Source: Bacteroidales bacterium (GTDB taxonomy: Bacteria > Bacteroidota > Bacteroidia > Bacteroidales > Muribaculaceae). Taken from it: DNA of 58,169 nt. Positions within the stretch are counted from its first letter, which is position 1. The number at the start of each line of letters is the position of its first letter. The translations under genes were made by a program, and so were the position numbers. Under the pieces are notes generated by a model. It saw nothing but the letters and a program-made list of their open reading frames with translations, was not told the DNA's origin and did no database searches. This document shows, piece by piece, positions 8,316 through 16,559 of the stretch. The stretch lies in contig SFLG01000001.1 in the NCBI GenBank assembly GCA_004553485.1, positions 1 through 58,169 of the forward strand. Reading direction: 5' to 3'.

Positions 8316-10526
8316 ATGAAAATAAGATATATAGCCGTACTGGCGGCGTTGATGGCGACTTCGGTCGCACCCGCCCGCGAAATTCCCGGTGCCAAGCTGG
8401 TGCGTGAAATGGAGACCTACCTGTCGCTCAGGTCGAAGATAAAGACACCTCAGCATTTCACCTACATGCCCGACAACACGCAGTACGCCATGCTCAGTGC
8501 CGACGGCAAGGTAATCGAGACCTACGACATCCGCACGGGCAAGCGCACGGGCGAGCTGCTCGACCTTAACAACACGCGTGAGACCACGTTGCAGACGATG
8601 TCGGGCTTCATCATCAGTCCCGACGCGTCCAAGGTGCTGGTGTACCGCAATGTCAAGCCCGTCTACCGCCGCTCGTACAGCGCCCAGTACTACGTCTACG
8701 ACACCCACTCGCGCCTGCTGCGTCCCCTCAGCAGTCAGTTCGACGAGCAGCAGGTGCCCGTCTTCTCGCCCGACAGCCGCATGGTGGCCTTTGTCGCCAA
8801 GGGCAATATCTACATCAAGAAAATCGACTTCAACAGCGAGGTCGCCGTCACCACCGACGGTGAGGCCGGCAAGGTGATAAACGGCGCCACCGACTGGGTC
8901 TACGAGGAGGAGTTCTCTATAACCTCCACACTCTCGTGGTCCCCCGACAACACGATGCTGTGCTACCTGCGCTTCGACGAGTCGAAGGTGCCGGTGTACA
9001 CCCTGCCCATATACGAAGGCGCCTGCCAGCCCCGCCGCGAATACGCCCTCTACCCCGGCGAGCTCAGCTACAAATATCCCGTCGCCGGCGAGACCAACTC
9101 GACAGTGACGCTGCACAGCTACGACGTGGACAACCGCAAGATAAAAGACATCACCCTGCCCGACAAGACTGTCGAATATATGCCGCGCATCGACTTCGGC
9201 CCCACGGCGGCGCAGCTGATGGTGTCGACCCTCAACCGCGACCAGAACAAGTTCGAGATTTTCTCGGTCAACCCCGCCAGCGGCGTCTGCAAGTCGGTTT
9301 ACTCCGAGAAGAGCCAGGCGTGGATTATCCCCGAGACTTACGAGAACCTCAGCTTCGGCAAAAACGGTTTCACCGTCCTCAGCAACCACACGGGCCATAC
9401 GCACGCCTACCTGTACTCGTACACGGGCTCGCTGATGCGCACCCTCTCGTCGGGCGACTTTGACGTCACGGCCTATTACGGGCAGGACGCCCTCGGCAAC
9501 CACTATCTGCAGACCGCCACGCCGACACCGCTCGACCGCACGGTGCAGAAGGTAGACGCCAAGAGGGGCACTCTCTCTCCCGTCTCGCCTGTCGGCGGTA
9601 CCACTGCGGCGACCTACTCGCCCGAGTGCCGCTTTGCCGTCATGGCAACATCGAGCACCGAGACGCCGGCGTCGTACACACTGTGCACGGCCGACGGCAA
9701 ATCACTGCGCGTCCTTGCCGACAACAAGGCTCTGGGCCAGGAGCTGAGCGCCCGTCTGCCCAAAAAGGAGTTCATCAAGGTGCCTTCGGACGGCCGCGAA
9801 CTCAACGGCTGGATTATGCGTCCGCGCGATTTCGACCCCTCGCGCAAGTACCCCGTGGTGATGTACCAGTACAGCGGTCCCGGCTCGCAGACAGTGACAA
9901 ACACCTGGGAGACAGGATGGATGCAGTATTTCGCCGACCACGGCTTTATCGTGGCCTGCGTTGACGGACGCGGCACGGGAGCCCGTGGCAGCGAGTTCAT
10001 GTACAGCGTGTACAAGAACCTCGGCTATTACGAGACAATCGACCAGATCAACGCCTGCCGCTACATCGCCACCCTCCCCGGTGTCGATAGTTCGCGCATA
10101 GGCATTCACGGCTGGAGCTACGGGGGATACGAGACGCTGATGTGCGTCACAAATTCCGATAATCCGTTTGCCGCCGCCGTTGCCGTGGCTCCCGTCACCG
10201 ACTGGCGCTACTACGACACGGTTTACGCCGAGCGCTATATGCTCACACCGCAGCAGAACGAGCACGGCTACAATGTCTCGGCACCGCTCACCAACGCAGG
10301 CACGATGTCGGCCGACCTGTTGCTGATGTACGGCACCCTCGACGACAACGTGCATCCCGTCAACACGTTGCAGATGGCCTCGGCGATGCAGACCGCCGGA
10401 GTGCTGTTCGACATGATGTCGTTCACCAACATGAACCACAGCATCTACGGCTGCAACTCGCGCGCCGTGGTGTACGCCAATATGTTCCGCTTCTTCAGCG
10501 AGAAGCTCGGCGCCGCCCGTCATTGA
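8316..10526 (+). CDS. dipeptidyl peptidase IV-type S9 serine peptidase, exported
   Basis: A 736-residue S9B family peptidase that removes N-terminal dipeptides, typically X-Pro. The signal peptide is residues 1 to about 20 (MKIRYIAVLAALMATSVAPA). Residues about 30-480 form the DPP-IV beta-propeller, including the substrate N-terminus-binding glutamates in WVYEEEFSI. The alpha/beta-hydrolase domain carries the nucleophile S601 in GWSYGGYE, the acid at about D676 in GTLDDNVHP, and the base at about H708 in NMNHSIYG. The length matches the family. It probably acts in the periplasm or at the outer membrane in peptide scavenging. It follows the coiled-coil gene by 45 bp. Confidence 0.93.
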   Translation: MKIRYIAVLAALMATSVAPAREIPGAKLVREMETYLSLRSKIKTPQHFTYMPDNTQYAMLSADGKVIETYDIRTGKRTGELLDLNNTRETTLQTMSGFIISPDASKVLVYRNVKPVYRRSYSAQYYVYDTHSRLLRPLSSQFDEQQVPVFSPDSRMVAFVAKGNIYIKKIDFNSEVAVTTDGEAGKVINGATDWVYEEEFSITSTLSWSPDNTMLCYLRFDESKVPVYTLPIYEGACQPRREYALYPGELSYKYPVAGETNSTVTLHSYDVDNRKIKDITLPDKTVEYMPRIDFGPTAAQLMVSTLNRDQNKFEIFSVNPASGVCKSVYSEKSQAWIIPETYENLSFGKNGFTVLSNHTGHTHAYLYSYTGSLMRTLSSGDFDVTAYYGQDALGNHYLQTATPTPLDRTVQKVDAKRGTLSPVSPVGGTTAATYSPECRFAVMATSSTETPASYTLCTADGKSLRVLADNKALGQELSARLPKKEFIKVPSDGRELNGWIMRPRDFDPSRKYPVVMYQYSGPGSQTVTNTWETGWMQYFADHGFIVACVDGRGTGARGSEFMYSVYKNLGYYETIDQINACRYIATLPGVDSSRIGIHGWSYGGYETLMCVTNSDNPFAAAVAVAPVTDWRYYDTVYAERYMLTPQQNEHGYNVSAPLTNAGTMSADLLLMYGTLDDNVHPVNTLQMASAMQTAGVLFDMMSFTNMNHSIYGCNSRAVVYANMFRFFSEKLGAARH

Positions 10527-10641
10527 CCGCCGGACCTGACCGTCGGCCCCGCACCCCCGGCAGAGTTTACCGGCCGCAGACAGCGTTGCTGCGTCGCGGG
10601 CTTTGCTGACTTAAAACGACCTTTGCATCGAACCAATCATA

Positions 10642-11991
10642 ATGACAACTGAAAATACTTTTAAGACACCCTCTTTGGAAGACCGGCTTGCCGTCCGCAT
10701 AAAGGGAGTGTATGCCCTCTGGCGCGAATGGCTTTACTCGTTCGGCGCCCTCACACTGGTAGTACTCGTCGGCAGCGTCCTGTCAAGAATTATCCTGCCG
10801 GCGGTGGTGCTGGCGCTGGCGTGGCTGCTGAACGGCTATGTCGCTCCGCTGCGCGAGAAGCACCTGCTGGCTTGCGTGCGCCTGGCCTCGCTGACGGCGG
10901 CGGCGCTGGTATGGTCGGCGGTAGTGATGATTATTTGCATCGTAATCGTTGAGACCCCGGTGCTCAATGATGTCTTTCCGCCCGAGACGCTGAACCCCAA
11001 GCACCCGTTCATCACGGCGCTGGTGGTCTTCCCGGTCACCGCCGTGATCATGGCCTACGGACTGCTGACGCATGGCCGGTCGCAATACTGTCACCGCTGC
11101 AAGATGATGCTGGGATGCAGTCCTGCCGACTCGTTCGCCGGCAATATTTTCCACCGCGAGGCGCGCTACCAGCTGCAGCTGCTGATGGTGCTGTCGCTGG
11201 TGATCAGCGCCATCCTCGGCATCTACTACCTGGTGGAGTACAGCAACGCCAACTTCAACTCCTCCGACAAGTATTTCTTCTTCATCATCCCCACCGTTCT
11301 GTTTATCGTCTCGCTGGCCTATACCGGCGCCCGTTGCCGCAGCATAATTGCGATGATGCAGACCGTCTGGGAGAGCTCGCCCACGGCCGAGACGCTGATA
11401 CGATACCTAATCCTCCGCGGCGACACCGTGCTGCTGCAGACGCCCGAGCCCGCCAACGCCGACGAGTACGTGCAGGCCGACACGCCCACAACGGTGACCT
11501 TGCCCTTCAGGCAGCAGATTACCCGCGAGGAGGGGACAAAGGAATTTGCCAAGGTGTCGGGCCTCGAGCCGGGCAGCTTCGAGCTGCGTCCGCTGTACAA
11601 CAACGTCACTCCCGAAGGGTACGGGAATGTCTTCCACTACGTCGTCATCCTCGACCCCGACAAACCGCTGCCCGACAGCTTCATCCCCAAGGGTGAATGG
11701 GCGACGCTCGACCAGATAAACAGCCTGTGGCGCTTCCACGGCGTCAGCCCGGCGCTGGCGGCAGAGATAAACCGCATCCTCACCGTCACCATGGCCTGGA
11801 AGACATACGACGAGAACGGCTACCGGCGTTATCCCATCAAGAACTACCACCCCACCTTCCGCCTGCGCGACTTCGGCCAGTGGTCGGTGGACTACCAGGA
11901 TCCGCTCTGGCTGTATGTCGCCAACTTCAACCAGGACAAGCCTATGTTTCATGTGCGCCGCCTGTTGCGCAAACTTTCGGGCAGAGGATGA
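10642..11991 (+). CDS. polytopic membrane protein of unknown function with soluble C-terminal half
   Basis: 449 residues. The N-terminal half has five or six hydrophobic segments (about residues 32-68, 76-104, 122-143, 178-202 and 208-232). A Cys cluster, C150-H-R-C153 with C159 six residues on, lies between two of them and could hold a metal. The remainder (about 240-449) is soluble, with TPTTVTLPFRQQITREEG and a His/Arg-rich C-terminus. No known family recognised. Its stop overlaps the miaA start by 4 bp (ATGA), the first of two such overlaps in this trio. Confidence 0.75.
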   Translation: MTTENTFKTPSLEDRLAVRIKGVYALWREWLYSFGALTLVVLVGSVLSRIILPAVVLALAWLLNGYVAPLREKHLLACVRLASLTAAALVWSAVVMIICIVIVETPVLNDVFPPETLNPKHPFITALVVFPVTAVIMAYGLLTHGRSQYCHRCKMMLGCSPADSFAGNIFHREARYQLQLLMVLSLVISAILGIYYLVEYSNANFNSSDKYFFFIIPTVLFIVSLAYTGARCRSIIAMMQTVWESSPTAETLIRYLILRGDTVLLQTPEPANADEYVQADTPTTVTLPFRQQITREEGTKEFAKVSGLEPGSFELRPLYNNVTPEGYGNVFHYVVILDPDKPLPDSFIPKGEWATLDQINSLWRFHGVSPALAAEINRILTVTMAWKTYDENGYRRYPIKNYHPTFRLRDFGQWSVDYQDPLWLYVANFNQDKPMFHVRRLLRKLSGRG

Positions 11992-12914
11992 GCGAGAACC
12001 GGCCTTCTTCGTCAGTGCTGATGGTGACGGGCGTCACCGCCTGCGGCAAGACATCGCGTGCCGTGACGCTGGCGCGTGCCCTCGGCGGTGAGATTGTCAG
12101 CGCCGACTCGCGCCAGATTTACCGTGGCATGGACATCGGCACGGGCAAGGACCTGGACGAGTACGGCGACGTGCCCGCCCACATGCTTGACATCGTGCCG
12201 GCGGGCTACCGCTACAATCTTTACGAATATCTGCGCGATGCGCGCGCGTGCATCGACGACATAGAGTCGCGGGGACGGCTGCCCATCGTCTGCGGAGGCA
12301 CGGGGCTGTACGTCGAGTCGCTGGCACGCGGCACGCGCTTGCCCGAGGTGCCCGAAAATCCGGTCCTCAGGGCCTCGCTGGCCGACAAGTCGCTCGTCGA
12401 GCTCACCGCTATCCTTGCCGGGATGAAGCGTCTGCACAACACCACGGATGTCGACACGGCCAAGCGCGCTATCAGGGCGATAGAGATCGAGACGTACTAT
12501 GCCGACCACCCCGAGCTAGCGGCCGCCGTCAAAGGCGGTGACGACGGTAGGCGGTATGCGATAATCTGTCTTGACATCGACCGCGATACACGCCGCAGCC
12601 GCATCTCGGCACGTCTGCGCAGCCGCCTCGGGCAGGGAATGTTGGACGAGGCGCGTCGGCTGATGGCCGGCGGAGTCGATGCCGACACAATGATATATTA
12701 TGGCCTCGAATACAAATTTATGGCTTTGCATCTTACCGGCGAGCTGACTTACGACGAGATGGTGAGCGGCCTCGAAACGGCCATACACCAGTTTGCCAAG
12801 CGTCAGGCCACGTGGTTCAGGGGGATGGAGCGTCGCGGCTTCGTGCTGCACCATCTGCCGTACGACATCCCTGACGACGAGCTCATTGCCGAAGCTAAAT
12901 CGCTGATATTATGA
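11988..12914 (+). CDS. miaA: tRNA dimethylallyltransferase (divergent MiaA)
   Basis: Transfers dimethylallyl to N6 of A37 in tRNAs reading U-starting codons. 308 residues from the ATG at 11988, chosen because it overlaps the upstream stop and places the P-loop at residue 14. Motifs: GVTACGKTSRA (P-loop; the usual form is GPTASGKS), DSRQIYRGMDIGTGKD (substrate threonine/DSRQ motif), PIVCGGTGLYVESLARG, and a C-terminal FAKRQATWFRGM. Bacteroidetes genomes often carry two MiaA homologues, and the altered P-loop suggests this is the divergent one. Frames that extend it upstream of 11988 run through the previous gene and are not real. Confidence 0.9.
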   Translation: MSENRPSSSVLMVTGVTACGKTSRAVTLARALGGEIVSADSRQIYRGMDIGTGKDLDEYGDVPAHMLDIVPAGYRYNLYEYLRDARACIDDIESRGRLPIVCGGTGLYVESLARGTRLPEVPENPVLRASLADKSLVELTAILAGMKRLHNTTDVDTAKRAIRAIEIETYYADHPELAAAVKGGDDGRRYAIICLDIDRDTRRSRISARLRSRLGQGMLDEARRLMAGGVDADTMIYYGLEYKFMALHLTGELTYDEMVSGLETAIHQFAKRQATWFRGMERRGFVLHHLPYDIPDDELIAEAKSLIL

Positions 12915-13813
12915 TGACCTTTCACCGCCGTTGCCTTGTCGCTGCCGCGCTGGCTGCTGTCGCTGTCGGCGCCGAAGCCGCCGTACCGTGCAGTGCGGAC
13001 ACTGTCCCCGCCGACGGGCTGGCCCAGGCCGACATTGCGGTGCGATGCCGCGGCGAATGGTCGCTGGTGTGGGATTTTACCGACTCGGCAAACTTCAACC
13101 GCGCCGAGGTAAAGACGCGTCTTGCCGCCGACGATATCTACGGCGGCCGGTCGACCGTCAGCGTGTACGCGGTAAAGGACGGCAAAAGTACCCTTGTGGG
13201 CCGCCGGGATGTTACGCACGGCGAGAATATGACCGGCTTGCGGCTGACGCGCAACATCGAGGGCGAAGTGCGGCTGGTCGCCGGCGACAACACTCCCGTC
13301 GGGTTCGACGTCCCCTTTGCCGGCATCCCGGGCAGCCTGGTCTTTGCCGGTCCGGAGAAGCGCATCGTCTACAAAAACGTCGAGATGATCCCGATGGTGC
13401 ACGACGAGCCGGCCCGGTTTGAAACGGAGGAGCAGCTGACGCAGTACCTTGCTGCATCGAAGGATTCGATAGAGGGGGTATGGGAATATCAGGACCGCAA
13501 TATGCCGGCCGGAAAAATTGTGCCCGGCGGCAGCTACGAACTCGTGGTGGTGCTCCTGCCGGAGTCGGACGCCTACGGCATCTATTACCTCAGAGGCGGC
13601 AATATTTACGCCGACAGATGGAAAATGTTCATGCGCAAAGGCACGCTCACACCCACGGTTTTCAGCGGCAACTTCGACCTGGAATGGATCGACGCGGCCC
13701 GCGCCCGCAAACTGTCGCGCGAAAATTACGCCACCCTGACAATGGACGACGCCCTCCTCACCCTCTCCTTCCCCCTCCTGAACACCGTCATGCGCTTCCG
13801 CCGCAAACTGTAA
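12911..13813 (+). CDS. exported protein of unknown function
   Basis: 300 residues beginning MMTFHRRCLVAAALAAVAVG, a signal peptide likely cleaved near AEAA. The mature part alternates strand-like segments (EWSLVWDFTDSANFNRAEVK, STVSVYAVKDG, SGNFDLEWID) and looks like a beta-rich periplasmic domain. No catalytic motif or known family recognised. It overlaps miaA by 4 bp (ATGA at 12911-12914), so it is translationally coupled to a tRNA-modification gene and, through it, to the membrane protein. No hairpin terminator was found after it. Confidence 0.75.
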   Translation: MMTFHRRCLVAAALAAVAVGAEAAVPCSADTVPADGLAQADIAVRCRGEWSLVWDFTDSANFNRAEVKTRLAADDIYGGRSTVSVYAVKDGKSTLVGRRDVTHGENMTGLRLTRNIEGEVRLVAGDNTPVGFDVPFAGIPGSLVFAGPEKRIVYKNVEMIPMVHDEPARFETEEQLTQYLAASKDSIEGVWEYQDRNMPAGKIVPGGSYELVVVLLPESDAYGIYYLRGGNIYADRWKMFMRKGTLTPTVFSGNFDLEWIDAARARKLSRENYATLTMDDALLTLSFPLLNTVMRFRRKL

Positions 13814-13862
13814 AACTTAACCATTAATGAAATCCGAAAATCGAAATTCCGATAAATTTTCA

Positions 13863-13870
13863 TAAATTTG
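13863..13870 (+). promoter_or_regulatory. possible -7 element (TAAATTTG)
   Basis: TAAATTTG fits TAnnTTTG, 118 bp before the start of the next gene. It overlaps a small inverted repeat, TTTGCC-aatata-GGCAAA, at about 13867-13884. No TTG at the usual upstream distance. Confidence 0.35.
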
Positions 13871-13987
13871 CCAATATAGGCAAACCATATTTGAAAAAGG
13901 GCTAATCAATATATCAAAGACATGCGACGAGAGCATGTAACCTTTGGACTTAATAACAGATTAATCATTAAATCTCAGTATAAACCA

Positions 13988-14563
13988 ATGAAAAAGTTCC
14001 TATCCACCATCGTTTTGTTTTGCTTCGCGTTTTGTGGCTTTGCACAAGAACATCTCTCATTCAAAGGCATCCCAATTGAGGGAAGCACAACTGCGTTTTG
14101 CCAAAAGCTGAAATCAAAAGGTTTTGAAATAATTGAACAAAATGATCAATTAGCTTTGCTTTCTGGTGATTTCACAGGCCGCAATGTCACAGTTGTAGTC
14201 GTTTCTACTAATGATGGAAAAAATGTGTATTCCGTAGGGGTATCATTTGACTCAAGTGATAATTGGAAGACTCTTGTTAGTACATACGAACATTATAAAA
14301 CTCTTTATACTGAAAAATATGGGGAACCTAGTATTACCAAAGAGTATAATCCAGCTTTTTCCGATTCTAATATAGTCTTGATGTCAGAACTTAAACAAGG
14401 CACAGTGGATTATCGTAGTATATGGGAAACTGCTGGCGGAAAAATTATGATTTCCATTAGAAAATCTACTAATAAAGTGGGCTATTACGGGGAAGTTATG
14501 ATATTCTACCTTGACAACCAGAGCGCAGAAACTCAACGTAAACAAGATTTAGACGAAATTTAA
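13988..14563 (+). CDS. small exported protein of unknown function, AT-rich
   Basis: 191 residues from the ATG at 13988, which gives a standard signal peptide (MKKFLSTIVLFCFAFCGFAQ). An upstream in-frame start at 13922 would bury that signal and is not used. The mature domain includes HLSFKGIPIEGSTTAFCQKL, which resembles small periplasmic domains of gut Bacteroidales hypothetical proteins; no function assigned. Codon use is AT-rich (many aaa, gaa, aat, tta) while the genes on both sides are strongly GC-rich, which suggests recent acquisition or a gene under different selection. Confidence 0.75.
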   Translation: MKKFLSTIVLFCFAFCGFAQEHLSFKGIPIEGSTTAFCQKLKSKGFEIIEQNDQLALLSGDFTGRNVTVVVVSTNDGKNVYSVGVSFDSSDNWKTLVSTYEHYKTLYTEKYGEPSITKEYNPAFSDSNIVLMSELKQGTVDYRSIWETAGGKIMISIRKSTNKVGYYGEVMIFYLDNQSAETQRKQDLDEI

Positions 14564-14678
14564 GTCTTATTGTAAATTTTGACCAGACATCGGGCAATAG
14601 TTCATCAAGCCTTGTGTCTTGCCCATGCAGATTGACTTAACTAATCTTGTTTTCGCGGTTCATTTCTAACTTATAATG

Positions 14679-14704
14679 CGACCGTTCCACATGTGGGGCG
14701 GTCG
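14679..14704 (+). terminator. possible weak terminator hairpin
   Basis: CGACCG (14679-14684) pairs with CGGTCG (14699-14704), followed by TTTATAA. The surrounding gap (14564-14842) holds another loose inverted repeat, GGGCAA/TTGCCC near 14593-14625, and no gene. Confidence 0.4.
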
Positions 14705-14842
14705 TTTATAACTTGGACTGGTGGATGGTAAACCTTTTTCGGGGATCTGTGGTTTTGATAGTAGATTATAGAACTGTTGAACTCCCGCCGTCCTCGGGGT
14801 GTAAGCGGGGAACGCCGCGACAACATACTGATATACATACCA

Positions 14843-14879
14843 AAGCCGGTCTGACAGACTAAAATTGTCAGACCGGCTT
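14843..14879 (-). terminator. strong hairpin terminator after trxB
   Basis: A perfect 14-bp stem, AAGCCGGTCTGACA (14843-14856) with TGTCAGACCGGCTT (14866-14879), and a 9-nt loop. It starts 20 bp beyond the trxB stop on the minus strand. Confidence 0.8.
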
Positions 14880-14898
14880 CGGTTATCGTGTCAGGCGC

Positions 14899-15831
14899 TC
14901 AGGCCTGGTTTTCGATGTAGAAACGCTCGGCGTCGAGGGCGGCCTTGCAGCCGGAGGCGGCGGCCACGACAGCCTGCTGGTAGGTGGGGTCGCAGACGTC
15001 GCCGGCAGCGAAGACGCCGGGAACGCTGGTGGCCTGCGACTGGCCGTTGGCGATGATGAAGCCCTGCGGGTCGGTGGCGACGTACTCGCTGAAGGGCTTG
15101 CTGTTGGGGTCGTGACCGATAGCCAGGAAGAGGCCGTTGATGGGGATGTCGTACTTTTGCTCGCGCTCGGTGCCGGCATATTCGATGATGTGCGCGCCTT
15201 CGAGGACGGGGTCGCCGAAGAGGCCGATGACGTTGCTGTTGAAGAGCACGGTAATCTTTGTGTTGTCGAGGACGCGGCGCTGCATAACCTTTGAGGCGCG
15301 CAGGTAGTCTTTGCGCACAATGAGATATACCTTCTTGCAAATGCCCGACAGGTAGGTGGCTTCCTCACATGCCGAGTCGCCGCCGCCGACAACGGCAACG
15401 ATTTTGTCGCGATAGAAAAATCCGTCGCAGACGGCGCAAGCCGAGACGCCCATGCCCATATACTTCTGCTCGTCGTCCAGGCCGAGATAGCGCGCTGTGG
15501 CGCCGGTGGAGATGATGACGGTATCAGCCTCGTAGGTTGCCGTGTCAGTGGTGAGGGTGAAGGGGCGCTTGCTGAAGTCGACCTTTGTCACCTGGCCGTT
15601 CTGAATGTTTGTGCCGAAGCGCAGAGCCTGCTTGCGAAGGTCGTCCATGAGCATGTTGCCGTCGACACCCTGGGGATATCCGGGGAAATTCTCTACTTCA
15701 CCGGTGGTGGTGAGCTGACCGCCGGGCTGATATCCCTCGATGAGCACCGGCTCGAGGTTAGCGCGGGAGGCGTATATGGCTGCGGTGTATCCGGCAGGAC
15801 CCGAGCCTATTATGAGACATTTTGTTTTCAT
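14899..15831 (-). CDS. trxB: thioredoxin-disulfide reductase
   Basis: Reduces thioredoxin with NADPH through FAD and a redox-active disulfide. 310 residues, the usual length. FAD-binding GSGPAGYTAAIYASR is near the start, GYQPGGQLTTT follows, and the redox pair C132-A-V-C135 lies in SACAVCDG. NADPH-binding VGGGDSACEEA is near 155, and the C-terminal FAD site is GVFAAGDVCD. It is the last gene of a minus-strand series (dedA, rpe, ftsK, lolA-like, trxB), 37 bp after the lolA-like gene, with a perfect hairpin after its stop. Confidence 0.96.
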   Translation of the reverse strand: MKTKCLIIGSGPAGYTAAIYASRANLEPVLIEGYQPGGQLTTTGEVENFPGYPQGVDGNMLMDDLRKQALRFGTNIQNGQVTKVDFSKRPFTLTTDTATYEADTVIISTGATARYLGLDDEQKYMGMGVSACAVCDGFFYRDKIVAVVGGGDSACEEATYLSGICKKVYLIVRKDYLRASKVMQRRVLDNTKITVLFNSNVIGLFGDPVLEGAHIIEYAGTEREQKYDIPINGLFLAIGHDPNSKPFSEYVATDPQGFIIANGQSQATSVPGVFAAGDVCDPTYQQAVVAAASGCKAALDAERFYIENQA

Positions 15832-15868
15832 GTTAGTTAGGATTGAGAGTTGAAAAATCAGAGTTGGA

Positions 15869-16483
15869 TTAACGCAGGTCGATTACCTCGTAGCCTTTGT
15901 GCGCCTTGGCATCAAAGGTGAAGCGCGAGGCGGGGAGTTTGCCGCCGGCCCGTATCGAGTTTATCGACAGGGTGAATTTTTCGCCCGAGTGTGTCACGCC
16001 GGTGAGCTTTATCGGCTGCCAGGTCTTTGCCGAGACTGTTAGTGTGCCCGATTTGAGCATGGTGTTTTTGTGTTTGGGCGTGAGGGTGACGGTGTAGATG
16101 CCGGCTTTGGACGACTTGGCGAGGGTGCACTTGTAGGCGTTTTTGTACTGCGAGAGCACGACAAAGGGGTTGCTCTCGAAAATCTCTTCTTCGAGCGGCG
16201 TGGTGACGTTGACCTCGCGTGTATTGTTGTTGGCTGTCCACTGTGTCTTGCCGTCGAACCATACAGTCATGGCTCCGAGGACCATGTGGTAGCGCTGGTT
16301 GCTCATGACGGCGACGCCGCTGCCGGTGTGTCCGCCGTTCTGCACGGTGAAGCTTACCGTTACCGAGGCGGGGGATGTGAGTGTGGCCGAAGTCTTGCGC
16401 ATCACCTCGTCGGCGGTGACGGCGGCCGAGACGGAGAAGACGGTAAGGAGGGCGGCAAAGAGAGCCAATATCTTTGTTTTCAT
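15869..16483 (-). CDS. LolA-like outer-membrane lipoprotein carrier protein
   Basis: 204 residues with a signal peptide (MKTKILALFAALLTVFSVSA). The fold pattern is that of LolA: N-terminal helix DEVMRKTSATL, then an open beta-barrel (GSGVAVMSNQRYHMVLGAMT, VWFDGKTQWTANNNTREVNV, VTLTPKH). Predicted to carry lipoproteins across the periplasm. Sequence similarity to E. coli LolA is low, as is usual for Bacteroidetes members. It lies between ftsK and trxB on the minus strand. Confidence 0.82.
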   Translation of the reverse strand: MKTKILALFAALLTVFSVSAAVTADEVMRKTSATLTSPASVTVSFTVQNGGHTGSGVAVMSNQRYHMVLGAMTVWFDGKTQWTANNNTREVNVTTPLEEEIFESNPFVVLSQYKNAYKCTLAKSSKAGIYTVTLTPKHKNTMLKSGTLTVSAKTWQPIKLTGVTHSGEKFTLSINSIRAGGKLPASRFTFDAKAHKGYEVIDLR

Positions 16484-16559
16484 AATTTGTTCCTGTTATC
16501 CGAAATAACTACTGACGCTGTTATAAAGTTTTACCGGACTTTTGATTGGTGCGGTGCGA

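Noticed and set aside
6690..9503. 937-codon open frame on the minus strand
   Set aside because: It is antisense to three well-supported plus-strand genes; long antisense frames are expected in GC-rich DNA, and its translation has no recognisable domain.
11697..11987. Upstream extension of miaA
   Set aside because: It runs through the preceding gene in another frame; the ATG at 11988 with ATGA overlap fits the family start.
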